DNA from: Petunia secreta
Lineage: Eukaryota > Streptophyta > Magnoliopsida > Solanales > Solanaceae
Reading direction: 5' to 3'
Assembly (NCBI GenBank): GCA_029990175.1
Contig: JARKIP010000017.1
Location: 29,189,001 to 29,253,000, forward strand
DNA length: 64,000 nt
Under the pieces are notes generated by a model. That model had not been told where the DNA came from and did no database searches. It saw nothing but the letters and a program-made list of their open reading frames with translations. The position numbers and the translations under genes are program-made. Positions 32,937 to 44,599 of this stretch are shown in pieces. Position 1 is the first letter of the stretch. Each line of letters begins with the position of its first letter.

Positions 32937-35479
32937 TGTTATACCCCGTATGTCTAGAGTGATGTATATCACTCTAAAGACATGTTAAGAATTATTTAAG
33001 TGAGTTTAAAATCATAATATTACCATATATGATGTTTATATGTTGAATATAAAGTTTGGAAAAAGTCGGATTAAAGTTGCGGAAAAACCGACTAAGGAAT
33101 TGCCTTGTAACGGAGCTTTTTCAACAATTAATTCCGTGTGTTATATGAGGTCTTTTGGAGACATATGATATACTAAATTGAAGGTCATGGAGTGTAGTTT
33201 CCAAAAATTCAGACGGTTTGTTTATACAATTTCTGGATAAAAAGATATGAGTATCAGAAGTCAGACCAGCAAAAGGGACATAAGCACAAAAGAGGGCTAG
33301 AAATGAAATGTTTTTGTTATAAAAGAGAAATCCTTCATTTTCTCGAAATTTTTCAGAAAACCCACGATATAAACACACCTCTCTGGAGTTTGAATCCATT
33401 TTTTTTTATTTTGAAGAAACAACATCAATTTTGACTCGAAACGGAAGACGGATTGCGTCAAAACGCTCTACGCGATTAGGGTAACATTATGCTACCTTAA
33501 ATTTCGTCTATAGTTTGTGTTTTAGAATTACTTCATAGCTAAGTAAAGTACCCAAATTCTATGTTATAGCTTGTTTAAGCTTTAGAAGGTGTGGAATTCA
33601 AAGGAAACAAGGTTTAGAAGCAAGAAACATCAAAGATATATAAGACTAAACCTTTCTTTTGGAAATACATGTATCTTTTAGCTTTTGAAGTTTTTGTTAG
33701 TTCTAACCTTATTGTTTCTTGTGAGAAACTTATATGGTATCAAGGAAACCTTGTATATACTTAGTTTGGTGCTAAAATCCAAGATGAAAGACGTCCAAAT
33801 CAGCAAGACAAAATATTTCAAAATCTGGAAAATCGTTTTGATCTTTGGACAGTTGTTAGTATATTGATCATAACTCCTTGTACAAAATTGATATTTAGAC
33901 TCCTTAAGAATCTCCAGAAGCCTAATACATATATTTAAAACTTTCATTAAGACCATGAAGTCTATATCATTGATCTAAACTCTGAAAATTAGGTTGAAAG
34001 TCAGGACAGTTGTGCTGTCCAGACATTCTATTTGCGGATTTGTTATGTCATCCAGTTGTCTCATCTTGTTATCTGTTTAACATGTTTATGTTATCAGTTT
34101 ATCCGGGTATCCATTCCCGTGATAGTGCTGGTTTTGTTTTGAGGATCATCTAGTTTCAGGGGAAACTCTGCCGAAATTTTTATAGAAATTCAAAGAGTTT
34201 GACAAATTCTGCGTTCTAGGTTGTGTCTATAATTCTATCAAGAGTTTTCTTATCATTCCTTGAGTCCATATCTATTGTTGCCACATGTTTTATGCCTCAT
34301 ACATGCTTATGCTTATATTGTGATCATGTTATGCGTGATTTTGAGATCCCCATAGAGGCCGGACATTGGACACACAATCCGGTCGCGTGTGATACTACTC
34401 GTCTGGGGGATACAGCCCCTCTGGTTCAGGCGGGAGTTGAAACACCTAGTGTGACCGGGTGTCATTCACACACTCTGACCAGAGAGACTAGATATTACTG
34501 GCTGGGGGGGACATAGCCCATAACACCTGCTAGTTTTATTATATACGCGTATATAGCCACAGTATGCACTGCATGATTATTCATGAGGCTTGTTCAGGTT
34601 TCAGTTACCTGATTTGGGGGGATACAGCCCATAACACCAGACAGGTACTAGTTCAGATGTTCAGCTACCTGATTTGGGGGGATATAGCCCATAACACCAG
34701 ACAGGTAGCAGTTCAGATAACTGTTCAGTTTTAGCTCAGTACTAGTTATCAGTTCTCAGTTATCAGCCACCAGTTCTTAGCGTCAGGATCAGTTGATAGT
34801 TATCAGTTCCAGTTTGTAGTTACCCGTTATCAGTCATATTACAGTTATTTATCAGTATAGTTCAGCTCAGTCTTCAGTTTCAGATTCAGCTAGAGCTCAG
34901 TTTATATTCAAATCATGTTTAGTACATTCTTTAGATTTCCAGCTATATTGCTATGCTCCAGCTCATATTTACATATCTATATTCCAGCCTTACAGTTTCA
35001 TTCAGCTATGATATATTATATGCTCATGCCTTACATACTTGGTACATATCGTGCTCACGCCCTTTTTTGGGGCGCTGCGTTTCATGCCACGCAGGTGCAG
35101 ATAGATCAATGCTTGGACCATATTAGTAGGCCATCTATCAGCTATTAGAGTCACTCCGCTTACTTCCGGAGTTACTTATCTTTTGGTATGTGTACAGTCA
35201 ACCAGTTTGGGTATGGCAGGGCCTTGTCCCGTCGTTTTTATATTCAGTTCAGCACTCTTAGAGGCCTGTAGATATGTCCCTGTGTGGTTCTATCAGTATG
35301 TTATGTATGTCAGCTTATGTTAGCCTTGTCAGCTTTTTGCATTGCATAATCCTTATTAGTTAGGTTTATGCTTATTCTGTTTATCAGTTATATTCATGGT
35401 TAGCAGATTATCAGCAGGATTAGTGATGATCGACACTTAGTGTTGGTCATCCGTCGCGACCCTAGGTTGGGTCGTGACC
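32937..35479 (+). repeat. 3' LTR of element F
   Basis: Direct copy of the 5' LTR, starting TGTTATACCCCG and ending GTCGTGACC (the 5' copy ends ACA). It is followed at once by the AGTTG duplication and then by element E sequence. Confidence 0.92.
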
Positions 35480-35484
35480 AGTTG

Positions 35485-36053
35485 GTTAGTGTGTGAGTTT
35501 ATATAGAAGTGAATTAGGTAGTGGAGTTTAAGAGAAAGACTGATTCACTGACCTCATTGATTGAATTTCACACGTTAAGGACTCTTGGTAGTCTCCCAAA
35601 TATAGTCGTTATGGTTAGAGAGTCCAAGAGGGATTGGGATTTGTTTCTTCGATGGACTCTTATTCAGAATTGATAAACCAAGTTGGATTCTTCCTAAATT
35701 CAAGTTACCTATAGCTTTTATCCTCTAATAAAATCTGAATAGTAAAGAGTACATACCTGAGATGTTATCACCGAAATAGTGTCCAACCTAATTTAATCAA
35801 AATTCCTCAGTCTAAAATTCTAAGAACATAGGGGTAGCATCATTAAAATTTAGCAAACTTAAGAAGAAATCATGACATAGAGTATACAATTAAGTATGAA
35901 ACTTCAAATCGACTTTAATAAAATTCATTTTTAAGCTAAATTTTCTAGCCAATTGTTTATGTAAAGCTAAGTCAACTTAGGTGAATTTAATCATCCCATA
36001 ATTCTAACATATTCCTTTCAAAATGATCTCTACCTAAAGTCTTTGTAAAAATG
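35485..36053 (-). other. Element E sequence between RNase H and the F insertion
   Basis: AT-rich element E DNA downstream of RNase H on the minus strand. No domain is readable. It joined the extra ORF region directly before F inserted. Confidence 0.6.
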
Positions 36054-36725
36054 TCAGTAATTTTGTTTATCAGTAGGATAAAAAGCTATAGTGATCAAAT
36101 CCTTTTCATAATTGTCCCTCAAGAAATGATATGTTATGTCAATGTGTTTAGTCCTTTTGTGATGCACTGAATTCTTAATCATGTTAATTGCACTAGTGTT
36201 ATCACAATATATAGGAACAGTTCCTACATCAACACAAAAATCTTGTAATTGCTGTTTAATCCACAACAATTGTGAACAACATGAGGCAGCTACCACATAC
36301 TCAGCTTCTGCAGTGGAAAGTGCCACTGAATTTAATTTCTTGGTTCCCCATGAAACCAAACACTTGCCAAGAAAATGTGCTTTACCTGAGTTACTCTTTC
36401 TATCAACAAGAAAACCTGCATAGTCAGCATCAGCATACCCAACAAGATTAAAATTACCACATTTTGGATACCAAACTCCCAAGGAACATGTTCCTTACAG
36501 ATATCTTAATATTCTTTTAACAACTTTCAAATGAGATTCCTTAGGATCTGACAGAAACCTAGCACATAAACCAACACTAAACACAATTTCAGCTCTACTA
36601 GCAGTTAAGTAAAGCAAAGAACTAATCGCGCTCATATTCAATTTTTGATCAACTGAAATTCCATGTTCGTCAAGATCCAAATTTTGAATGACAATTACTG
36701 TATCAATTTCCTTAGCATTATCCAT
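36054..36725 (-). pseudogene. RNase H region of copia element E
   Basis: Two adjacent frames (36725-36495 and 36482-36054) cover the end of RT (SAISSLLYLTASRAEIVFSVG, HLKVVKRILRYL) and the RNase H: VGYADADYAG, LSTAEAEYVVAASCCSQLLW, IYCDNTSAINM and HKRTKHIDITYHFLRD. The acidic residues of the active site look preserved. A small break between the two frames separates them. Confidence 0.9.
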
Positions 36726-36769
36726 GTCAAACCTTTTAAGAAGTTCCTTAACATATTTTTGTTAATTGA

Positions 36770-37447
36770 TCATAGTTTCATTTGAAGTTTGCTTGATTTG
36801 TAAACCCAAAAAAAATTAAGTTCACCCATCATGCTCATTTCAAACTCACTCACCATCAAGCTTGCAAATTGTTTACTCAGATTTTCACAAGTAGCACAAA
36901 AACTTATATCTACATAAATTTGAACAATTAAAAGATGTTTACCTTTTTCTTTCAAATACAATGTGCTATCAATTTTACCTCTTTTATACCCATGCTGAAG
37001 TAGGAATTTTGACAGACATTCATACCAAGCTCTTGGTGCCTGCTTGAGTCCATACAAAGCTTTGTCCAACTCGTACACATGTTCAGGGAACTGTTCATTC
37101 TCAAAACTAGGTGGTTGTTTGACATACACTTATTCCTTTAAGTAGCCATTCAGAAATGCACTCTTAACATCCATCTGATATAGAGTGAATTCCATGTAAG
37201 TAGCAAAAGCTATAAGAAGTCTTATTGCTTCCAATCTTGCAACTAGAACAAAAGTCTCATCATAGTCAATGCCCTCCTCTTTACTATACCCCTGAACGAC
37301 CAATCTGGATTTATTCCTAGTTAGCATACCATCCTCATCAAGTTTGTTTCTGAAAACCCATTTGTTTCCTATAGTGGACCTACTCCTTGGCTTGGGTTTC
37401 AGATGCCAAATTTGACTTCTTTGGAGTTGATTCAACTCCTCCTGCAT
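36770..37447 (-). pseudogene. Reverse transcriptase of copia element E
   Basis: Copia-type RT (RVT_2 family). It shows NKWVFRNKLDEDG, LVVQGYSKEEGIDYDETF, YQMDVKSAFLNGYL, then a stop at about 37130, then YVKQPPSFEN, YGLKQAPRAWYE and the polymerase motif. That motif reads YVDIS, so the second Asp of YVDD is lost. Together with the stop this makes it inactive. Confidence 0.92.
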
Positions 37448-37482
37448 AGCATTGATCCAATCTGCATCCTTCAGTGCCTCTT

Positions 37483-38605
37483 TTATATTTTTGGGCTAAA
37501 CAAGAGATAAGAAGGCACTAAAGACACACAAATTATGATTTTGACTACTGATCTAGTTTGAATTCCAGCAGTCTTATATGAGATTATCTGATCCGCAGGA
37601 TGTGAGCCTTGATACTTGTAAGGCTTGAGTATCAGTTCATCCTCAGAAGCACCTTGCTGAGGAACAAGTTTGAGAGGTGGAACCAACATTTGTTCCCCCT
37701 GTTTATGTGCTACTCTATTCAGAGCCATCTTGAGGAACAGTTCCTTGTGCTTCACTTCTTACAACATTCTCATCCAATGCCTGTTTTTGTTAAGGATCAG
37801 GTTTACCATACCTCAGCATTCCGATTTCCCCATCTTCTTGTACTTGTTCTTAAGGTAAATTGTCAGATTTATCAATCTTGACATGCATGCTTTCTTTAAT
37901 TTTCATAGTTTTCTTATTAAACACCCTATATGACTTGCTATTTAAGGAATAGCCAACAAAGACTCCCTCATCACTTCTAGGATCAAATTTTCCTAAGGCA
38001 TCTTTCCCGTTATTGTGAATGAAACATCTACAGCCAAAAGGTCTAAGATGTGAAATATTAGGCTTTCTTTCTTTAAGTAATTCATAGGGGGTCTTTTCCA
38101 ACAAAGGCCTTATCATGCATCTATTAATTATGTAGCAAGCAGTGTTTATAGCTTCATCCCAAAAACTTTATGGAAGATTTTCAGATAACAACATGGTCCT
38201 AGCCATTTCTACTAAGGTCCTATTTGTTCTTTCAACTACTCTATTTTTTTGTGGAGTTCTAGGTGAGGAGAAATTATGATCAATGGCATTTTCTTTACAA
38301 AAATTGAAAAACATATGATTTTCAAATTCAGTTCCATGATCTGACCTAATAGCAACAATATGACTATCTAGAGTTTTTTGTGCTTTCTTAGCAAATATTG
38401 AAAATTCATTAAATGCTTCTTTCTTAGATTCAAGAAATATAGTCCATGTAATCTAGAATAATCATCAACCAGCACCATAACATATTTCTTACCACCACAA
38501 CTCATTGTTCTCATTGGTCCACAAAGATCCATATGGACCAGTCTTTGGAAACCAGCTTGTTTAATTGTGAAAGACCAGCATGACCAAGTCTTTTGTACCA
38601 TAGGA
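37483..38605 (-). pseudogene. Integrase of copia element E, frameshifted
   Basis: The core starts with VHMDLCGPMRTMS and MVLVDDYSR (first Asp) near 38540-38450. The middle, with the second Asp and the Glu, lies in broken frames at 38120-38370. The C-terminal part at 38116-37850 reads TPYELLKERKPNISHLRPFG, VFVGYSLNSKSYRVFNK. A linker with GSHPADQIISY follows at 37755-37483 and leads into RT. At least four frame changes are present. Confidence 0.85.
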
Positions 38606-39026
38606 GGGGATCATTTTGCATTACACTCAGATAACTCATGCTGACATCAGCTAGTGTCAATAGATCTACTTTGTAGATATTTCCATACCTATTTCCCTGC
38701 AAATAAATCTCTCCAGAAGTTTGGTTAGTCACAGTGCAACCAGTAGAAGAAAAATTAACATTATTACCTTTATCACACAATTGAGATATACTCAATAAGC
38801 AATGCTTCAAACCATCTACTAGAAATACATTATCTATGCTATGTGAATCAGACCTACCTACCTTTCCAATGCCAATAATTTCTCTTTTCTTACCATTACC
38901 GAAGGAAACACTTCCTCCTTGAAAAGCTGATAGTGAAAGAAATAATTCCTTGTGTCCTTTCATATGCCTTGAGCAACCACTGTCCATGTAGACTTTGTGG
39001 TTCCTCACCTTCACTCTAGCCTGCAA
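38511..39026 (-). pseudogene. Protease and pre-integrase domain of copia element E
   Basis: YMDSGCSRHMKG carries the DSG active site of the copia protease (about 38985-38950). ISQLCDKGNNVNF follows, then the GAG-pre-integrase segment LLWYKRLGHAGLSQLNKLVSKD. The frame is open over 171 residues, the longest intact piece of E. Confidence 0.9.
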
Positions 39027-39360
39027 AAGAAAACTAGGGGTTAATTTTAAGAACCCACACTAGTTTGGGTTCCTTTCCATGAGAAAAAGGATGAATTAGA
39101 TCTCTCTTCACCAAGAATGGTAATGCTTTCTTTGTGTGAATAGTTTTCTTTGCCACAAAATTTTAAACGATTTTATAGGACATGTTCCTTTGTGCAACTT
39201 TTGCCAGAGATTGGAAATTTTTTTTCTAGTGACCAATGTTCCCACAGTGTGTGCATAACCAATTTTCAGGAAGAGTTAGATACTTACTCTTTAGATCCCA
39301 TTTGGGCAATGATTGAGATTTCATAAACCCAATACTCTTCCTATTACAACTATGATTTTC

Positions 39361-40082
39361 CTATAACCATTCTAATGCTTCAAAGAACTTGTTCCATTTG
39401 ATAGTTTTGCTTAACTGTTTTTTCATTTTAACTAAGTCCTCTTCCAAAGATCTTATCTTTTCATCTTTCTTATACAGTTCTTCAATTGTGACTTTCAATT
39501 TCTCTTCAGCAATGAGCTGATGAGAATTAGCAATGCCCTTACTATTTTCAACTGTTTTGACTTCTAATTCCTCATTTTCTAGTTCCTGAACAGTTGATTC
39601 AAGTGTTACGACCTGTTCCTTTAGAATGGTATTTTTCCTTTTCAAAGTATCATTTTAAATTACAACCTTTTTTTATTCAGTTTCTAAACTTTCAATTTCA
39701 TCATGCAGTTGATCTTTACCATTCCGTAGAGATTTAAACTCATTTAATACACTGTGAAACACTTTAACTAATTTCTCTCTAGGCATATTTTCACATCCTC
39801 TTTGAGTTTAGAAACAAATACCTCAACATCTTCTTCATTATCAGAATATTCAAGAGCCATTAGAGAAAGTTCATCATCCAGATCATCATCAGATTGCTCA
39901 TCTTCATTATCTTGCCAACCAACAACTATAGCTTTGGGATTTCTATTTTTCTTGCGGACATGTTCCTTAGCCTTTCTTCTTTCCTCAACTTCTCTCTTTC
40001 TCCATTCTCCTTCCATAACTGGACATTTTCTGATGTAGTGTTCCATGCTTCCATAGTTGAAGCATTCTCCAGCCTGTTTCAT
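39361..40082 (-). pseudogene. gag C-terminus of element E: altered zinc knuckle and coiled coil
   Basis: The knuckle reads CFNYGSMEHYIRKC where CFNCG..GH....C is expected, so the second Cys is Tyr. A strongly basic stretch (KREVEERRKAKEHVRKKNRN) and acidic DDDLDDELSLMALE follow. A separate frame at 39645-39361 is a coiled-coil-like segment rich in E, K and L, typical of the long gag-pol linker of SIRE-type elements. Confidence 0.8.
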
Positions 40083-40860
40083 ATTCGAAGACCTACCCTG
40101 TACACTAGCCCCTTCTTATTCAAGTATCTTTGGACACTTTTAGCTATTAGGACCAGTTCCTTATTATCAACAGAATTGTTAGCAGCAGTTAAGGCTAGGT
40201 TGGGTTCAGTTTTAACTGGTTTACCTATGTTCTTAACCTTTTTCTTTAGTTCATAAGTTTTTAGATTACCTATAAGCTCATCTAAGGAGAGTGTGGTAAG
40301 ATCCTTACTTTTAATAATGGCACAAGCCTTAATTTCCCAAGATTGTGGAAGAACTCTAGTTAGCATTTTTTCTACTCTATCTTCAATAGTTAAAACCCTT
40401 CCCAAAGAGATAAGTTCATATTAAATAGCATTAAACGTAGTGTACATTTAAGAAATTGATAAACCTTCTTTCATTTTAAAAGTTTTATATTTAGATAAAA
40501 ATAAGTGTACCTCTAAATCTTTTCACTTGACTTGTTCCTTCATGAGCAACCTGCAAGGCATCCCAAATTTATTTGGCAGTGGTTCACCCTCGAATCCTAG
40601 TGCACTCATCAGGACTAAGTCCACATACAAGCCACTTTCTAACTTTGGCATTCTTTTCCCATTGTCTCAAGTCTTCACCTGTGCATTCCTTTTTGGCTTT
40701 GGGAACATCATTCCCTTTAGCATCTTTCTTTTTTGGAATCATGGGACCCTCAGTGACTATGTCCCGTAACTCATAGTCTTCAGCTTGAAGATGATCTCTC
40801 ATCCTTTCTTTCCACCATGAGTAGTAATTTCCACAGAACAAAGGTGCCCTAACAGTAGAC
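40079..40860 (-). pseudogene. gag N-terminus of copia element E
   Basis: Frames 40841-40584 (FCGNYYSWWKERMRDHL, YELRDIVTEGPMIP, CGLSPDE) and 40405-40079 (VEKMLTRVLPQSWE, LTTLSLDELIGNLKTYE) match the UBN2-type copia gag. The start codon is in a short leader after the primer site. A frame break of about 180 bp separates the two parts. Confidence 0.88.
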
Positions 40861-40925
40861 TAAACCTCACCATTTTCTTGTGATGTACTCATTCTAATCC
40901 TAGGTGTTAGCCTCTTCAATGATAA

Positions 40926-40940
40926 CCCGCTCTGATACCA
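40926..40940 (-). other. Primer binding site of element E (initiator Met tRNA)
   Basis: The minus strand reads TGGTATCAGAGCGGG, two bases inside the 5' LTR end at 40943. Confidence 0.9.
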
Positions 40941-40942
40941 AT

Positions 40943-41701
40943 TGTTATTTCCCAAGACACACCACTTATTACTTAAGGACCAGTTTCTTCAATGTGTTCA
41001 TTTACTTTGTTGAATGTGGAATTAAATAAGCTGTAAGTAAATGAACACTTGATTTTAGCGTGGAAAAACCTACTCTCTCAAGTAGGATTTCAACTTCACT
41101 TATTTGAAAGACTCGCTTGGTCACAAGACTACCTTCTTACTAACCTAGGACTAACTCTAATCCTATAGTGATCCCTTTCGCAATCAGTGAACTTTCTCCA
41201 ACTGCAAGACATGAACACAATAATACAACTCGATAGATCCTACTACAGATGAACTAAGACTGAACGAATATGTTCTTTACTTATTTCACTGTAGCTTAAT
41301 GACTGCTCAAATACAATGAAGACTCTTTCAATGCTATAGCTCGACTCTCTCTGAATTTGTATATACATCAATAGCTGAAAAGCTTCTCTATTTATAGCTT
41401 TGAAATCTGAGAAGCCTTGAGCAATTAGAACTCCAAAGCCTCCAAGAGTTTGAGTCCTAATTGAAATCCTTGCTAGGATAACAGAAATCCTTTAGTTCTT
41501 ATCCAATCTTATGCAATCTTTTCTTATCTTGTGCATCCCTGCATAATTATATAGATAAATATTAGATTTTAGGATAACAATTAATTTTTCGCTTAATTGA
41601 TTTTGCATAATTATTTATTCAGCTGTTGTGATCCAAAGGAAAATTTCCTTGGATCCGTTCCTTAATCATCGATCAAAACTCCAAGCTTATCCAAGCTACC
41701 A
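40943..41701 (-). repeat. 5' LTR of element E
   Basis: In element orientation it begins TGGTAGCTTGG (41701) and ends GGGAAATAACA (40943). GTGCA follows at 41702-41706, identical to 22784-22788. Confidence 0.92.
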
Positions 41702-41706
41702 GTGCA

Positions 41707-41949
41707 CCTGAAGGTTATGAGAGTAGCTAAATTCTGACTTTTTTTACATAGAAAGAGGGCATTGTTTATCGTTCAAAGAAAGTCACTATCTACACAACAT
41801 TGGATTTTCCTACTCAGTTCCAAGGCCTACATGGAACATTATCACATTGTTCCAGAATATCTTGAAGGAAAATACGCAGGAATTTCTGCATTTTTTGGTC
41901 AATTCTCTAAGTCATCACGAAAAAATAATGCTCTGTCTACATCTTAGTT
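41707..41949. other. Spacer between element E and the LINE
   Basis: A short open frame at 41762-41947 has no recognised domain. It may be the 5' part of the LINE ORF1 in a shifted frame, but I cannot support that. Confidence 0.35.
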
Positions 41950-43907
41950 TTTACATACTCCCACCAATTTTTTTTTAAAATGAATGTGTTTTTTCCTTAG
42001 CTTTACCTGTGGGGAAGCCGTTATATGTAGATGCTGCAACAAGAAATCATACCAGGCCAAGCTGTGTTCGTGTCAAGGTGGAGGTGGATCTTCTAGGAGA
42101 ATTTCCTCAAGAAAATGATATTGTGGAATTGGATGAAGAAACGGGAAAGAAGCAATCGAAGACTCAAGATTCGATATGTCTATTTACCTAAATATTGCAA
42201 GGAGTATTGTTTGCAAGGTCACTGATGTGTGGCTAAAATACCACACATTACATACTTGTACTTGAGCTATTGTTGTGTTAAATTGATGAAATAAGTGCAC
42301 TTATCATGGTATTGTTGCATTTTATAGGTTGAATAAGTTGGAGAAGAGTTATGGAAAAAACAAGTCAAAAAGAAATCAAGTTGAAGAAAAAGAAGAAAAC
42401 TGGCTAGTCTCTCATAAACGCAGCAGAAAAGTGGCTATAAGTGAAACAGTGACTTAACTGAGCTGCGAAAAAGTGGCTATCTAGTGAACGTTCGGTACCA
42501 GGGTGGCTACGGGATGATAATTAAGCTATTTCATTGTATTAACTTAGGGATAATTTTGAAAAAAGTATTGTAATTACTTTGGGGACTACAAATAGATAGT
42601 TTTATCACAGTTTACATATCTTTTGGCCGTTTTTCCAATCTTGGAGCAACGATCCAACAACAAGAACACCAAGAGGGTGAAGATTTGGAGCAACCCATTG
42701 AGAAATTCTCAATCTTTAGTACTCCTTTCTTTACTTTCATGCTTTGTAGTGAATATATTTGGTGTTGTTGATGTTATTGAAGAATTGATTTTGTGAATAT
42801 ATTTCATAACTATTTGTGTTATTAATTGATATGATTTTGGACATGAATATATGAATGAGTCATGACTAGGAATTTATATTGTTGGGTTTTGATTATCTAG
42901 CTTCCATTGTTTTGATTGCTTGACTCTTGTGCTCGCGACACTTGAGTTGCCCGTCTACTTTGCTAATTTGGGTTGATAGGCTATTTCATAAACTAACTCA
43001 TCTAAAAGAAGTTACGCTCGGAAGAGGTCTTCTTTCCTCGGGTAATGGATAGTGCTTTATAAGCTCAACCATGGCTTTGACGAGCGCCGTTGAGGTAAAT
43101 CCCTTCTAGGCCGGAAGGATTCTAGGGATTACATTAGAACGACTCGGCCATAATATATAAACCCCGTACTATAATTGTATCCTAGGCTCAAAACTTGCTT
43201 TCCTTGGTTGCGAGAAGGCCATAGATCATATTTACTTGCTTTCCTAGTGTAGTTTGTAGTAGTTAATGTCATTCAATCACCTCGTTATCCTAGTTTAGCT
43301 TAGTCAAATAGGTTTAGTTCCTCCATTACTTTGATCGCATCACTTTGTTCCTTGTGGATTCGACCCAAACTCCTAGTTGGGTAAATTGTATTGCGATGAC
43401 CGCTCATACCTCAAGCCGAGGTGTGTGTTGAGCGTTGTCAGTCACAATGATGAAGAATGTAGGGTATTGCATCCAGAATTATTAGTGGATAGAAGGGAAC
43501 AAGATCAAGAAAACAAATAGATTGTTGCAATGCAGGATGCTGGAAATATTGATACACATGTGCAAGAGAAGGTGCAAGATATAAAGAGCACTGATAAAGA
43601 AAAAAAGTTGATGCAGGTGCAAGGTAATATTCACGATCAACGAAGAAACCCTAGGATTCATCTTAATAGGGATCCAAATGCTTGGAAACTGGCTGCAAGG
43701 AAGACAAGTCAAAGAGTATTTGATAAGGTTCATGTCAATACTTCTAATGCATATGAGGCTCTCAATGATATAATGGAAGAGGACGCTGAACAACCAGTGC
43801 TTGTTGAGGACAAAGATGCTGCTAGGCGCCATGTTTCTAACATTGATAATGGTACTAGTGGTGTGGGCCTACAGTAAGGGAATAATATTACTCAAAAGAA
43901 GAACTAA
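41950..43907 (+). pseudogene. LINE ORF1 (DUF4283-type, zinc knuckle), split by a solo LTR
   Basis: The left part reads VGKPLYVDAATRNHTRPSC and VRVKVEVDLLGEFP, the hallmark of the plant LINE ORF1 DUF4283 region. It continues to a zinc knuckle YCKEYCLQGH that ends exactly at the insertion, and the right part resumes NDEECRVLHPEL. Relative to the usual CX2CX4HX4C the second Cys is displaced (CX3CX3H). The rest (43530-43877) has NPRIHLNRDPNAWKLAA, a basic and polar tail. A frameshift at about 42160 and a stop near 43515 break it. The protein binds nucleic acid in related elements. Confidence 0.8.
42223..43440 (+). repeat. Solo LTR of the B/C family in the LINE
   Basis: Begins TGATGTGTGGC and ends GAGCGTTGTCA, 1218 bp, with perfect GTCAC duplications at 42218-42222 and 43441-43445. 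It is in the opposite orientation to B and C. It shares the conserved downstream half with them but its first part lacks the CGCGATCGCG cluster, so it is a different subfamily. Confidence 0.93.
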
Positions 43908-44020
43908 TGAACGTTATATTGTAAATAGGTTAGATATGTAAATGGGTTAGTTATGTAAATTGTATATTGGGCCAAGCCCATTAAGTTTTACCTGGTCCCT
44001 AAGTTAAGTCTAGGTTTTCT
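43908..44020 (+). repeat. Inverted LTR fragment of element D
   Basis: It begins at an LTR terminus (TGAACGTTATATT) and matches the reverse complement of 44480-44590 almost fully. It runs in the opposite direction to the complete LTR and stops inside the LTR. Confidence 0.85.
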
Positions 44021-44348
44021 ATCCATGATAAAATCCGAGCGCTCTTCACCCGGACGCAACAAACATGGGCGCCCATCACACGGGCACCCACACACACACG
44101 GGTGGCCACATAAACTTGGACCGAACCCATACCCCAAAAGCTAGCTCAAATGGTGGAGGATTGTTCAAAGCTTATATGGGCATCTTTCCCTCTCCTTTCC
44201 ACCGATGTGGGACACATTCCCACACTACACCACACTCCAACACCCCGCACGGCCAGCCATACTCACATGGGTGGCCCGTGGACCACGTGCTCAAAGGGGG
44301 TTCCAACCAGAGGCAATCTTCCTGCTCCGGGGCCAGGGTCTTTCCCTA
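44021..44348 (-). other. Leader of element D
   Basis: A GC-rich untranslated stretch downstream of the primer site with CCCAT and CACAC runs. No gag start was recognised. Confidence 0.6.
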
Positions 44349-44361
44349 GGCTCTGATACCA
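44349..44361 (-). other. Primer binding site of element D (initiator Met tRNA)
   Basis: The minus strand reads TGGTATCAGAGCC, immediately after the LTR end. Confidence 0.9.
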
Positions 44362-44590
44362 TGATAAAAGTTGAGCACACCAAATAAAAACCGTACACAC
44401 ACCAAAGGAAAATTGAACAAGTTTTAGGTGAAAACTCATGCCTTTCATTGATGAAGGGAGCCTATATTTATACAAGAGACAACCTAGAAACCTAACTTAG
44501 GGACCAAGTAAAACTTAATGGGCTTGGCCAATATACAATTTACATAACTAACCCATTTACATATCTAACCTATTTACAATATAACCTTCA
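44362..44590 (-). repeat. Complete LTR of element D
   Basis: 229 bp, from TGAAGGTTATATTG (44590) to CTTTTATCA (44362) in element orientation. A TATA-like TATAAATATAGG lies at 44462-44473. The purine tract TTGAGGAGGGTAA abuts it at 44591-44603. Confidence 0.9.
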
Positions 44591-44599
44591 TTACCCTCC

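Larger units (their letters stand above)
26071..35479 (+). mobile_element. Element F: Tekay-like Ty3/gypsy chromovirus nested in element E
   Basis: LTRs of about 2.55 kb (26071-28618 and 32937-35479), primer site, gag, RT, RNase H, integrase, chromodomain and purine tract on the plus strand. The target duplication AGTTG is perfect (26066-26070 and 35480-35484). RT before integrase plus a C-terminal chromodomain marks a chromovirus, and I place it in the Tekay (Del) lineage by its long LTRs and sequence style. The protease region between the gag zinc motif and RT is missing, and stops and frameshifts occur throughout. The two LTRs are very similar, so the insertion is fairly young. Confidence 0.92.
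22789..41701 (-). mobile_element. Element E: SIRE-like Ty1/copia retrotransposon with extra 3' ORF
   Basis: Two LTRs (22789-23586 and 40943-41701), a tRNA-iMet primer site, gag, protease, integrase, RT and RNase H in copia order, plus a long ORF region after RNase H, all on the minus strand. The target duplication GTGCA is perfect on both sides (22784-22788 and 41702-41706). The order INT before RT shows copia. The extra ORF between RNase H and the 3' LTR is the arrangement of the SIRE/Maximus lineage. Gypsy element F is inserted at 26071-35479. Every protein is broken. Confidence 0.9.

Noticed and set aside
34223..34516. 97-residue open frame in the F 3' LTR (partner at 27423-27647)
   Set aside because: It is LTR sequence overlapping the tandem box units, without a domain.
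44065..44387. Overlapping plus-strand open frames in the leader of copia D
   Set aside because: His/Thr/Pro-rich low-complexity reading of a GC-rich untranslated leader, opposite to the element's direction.
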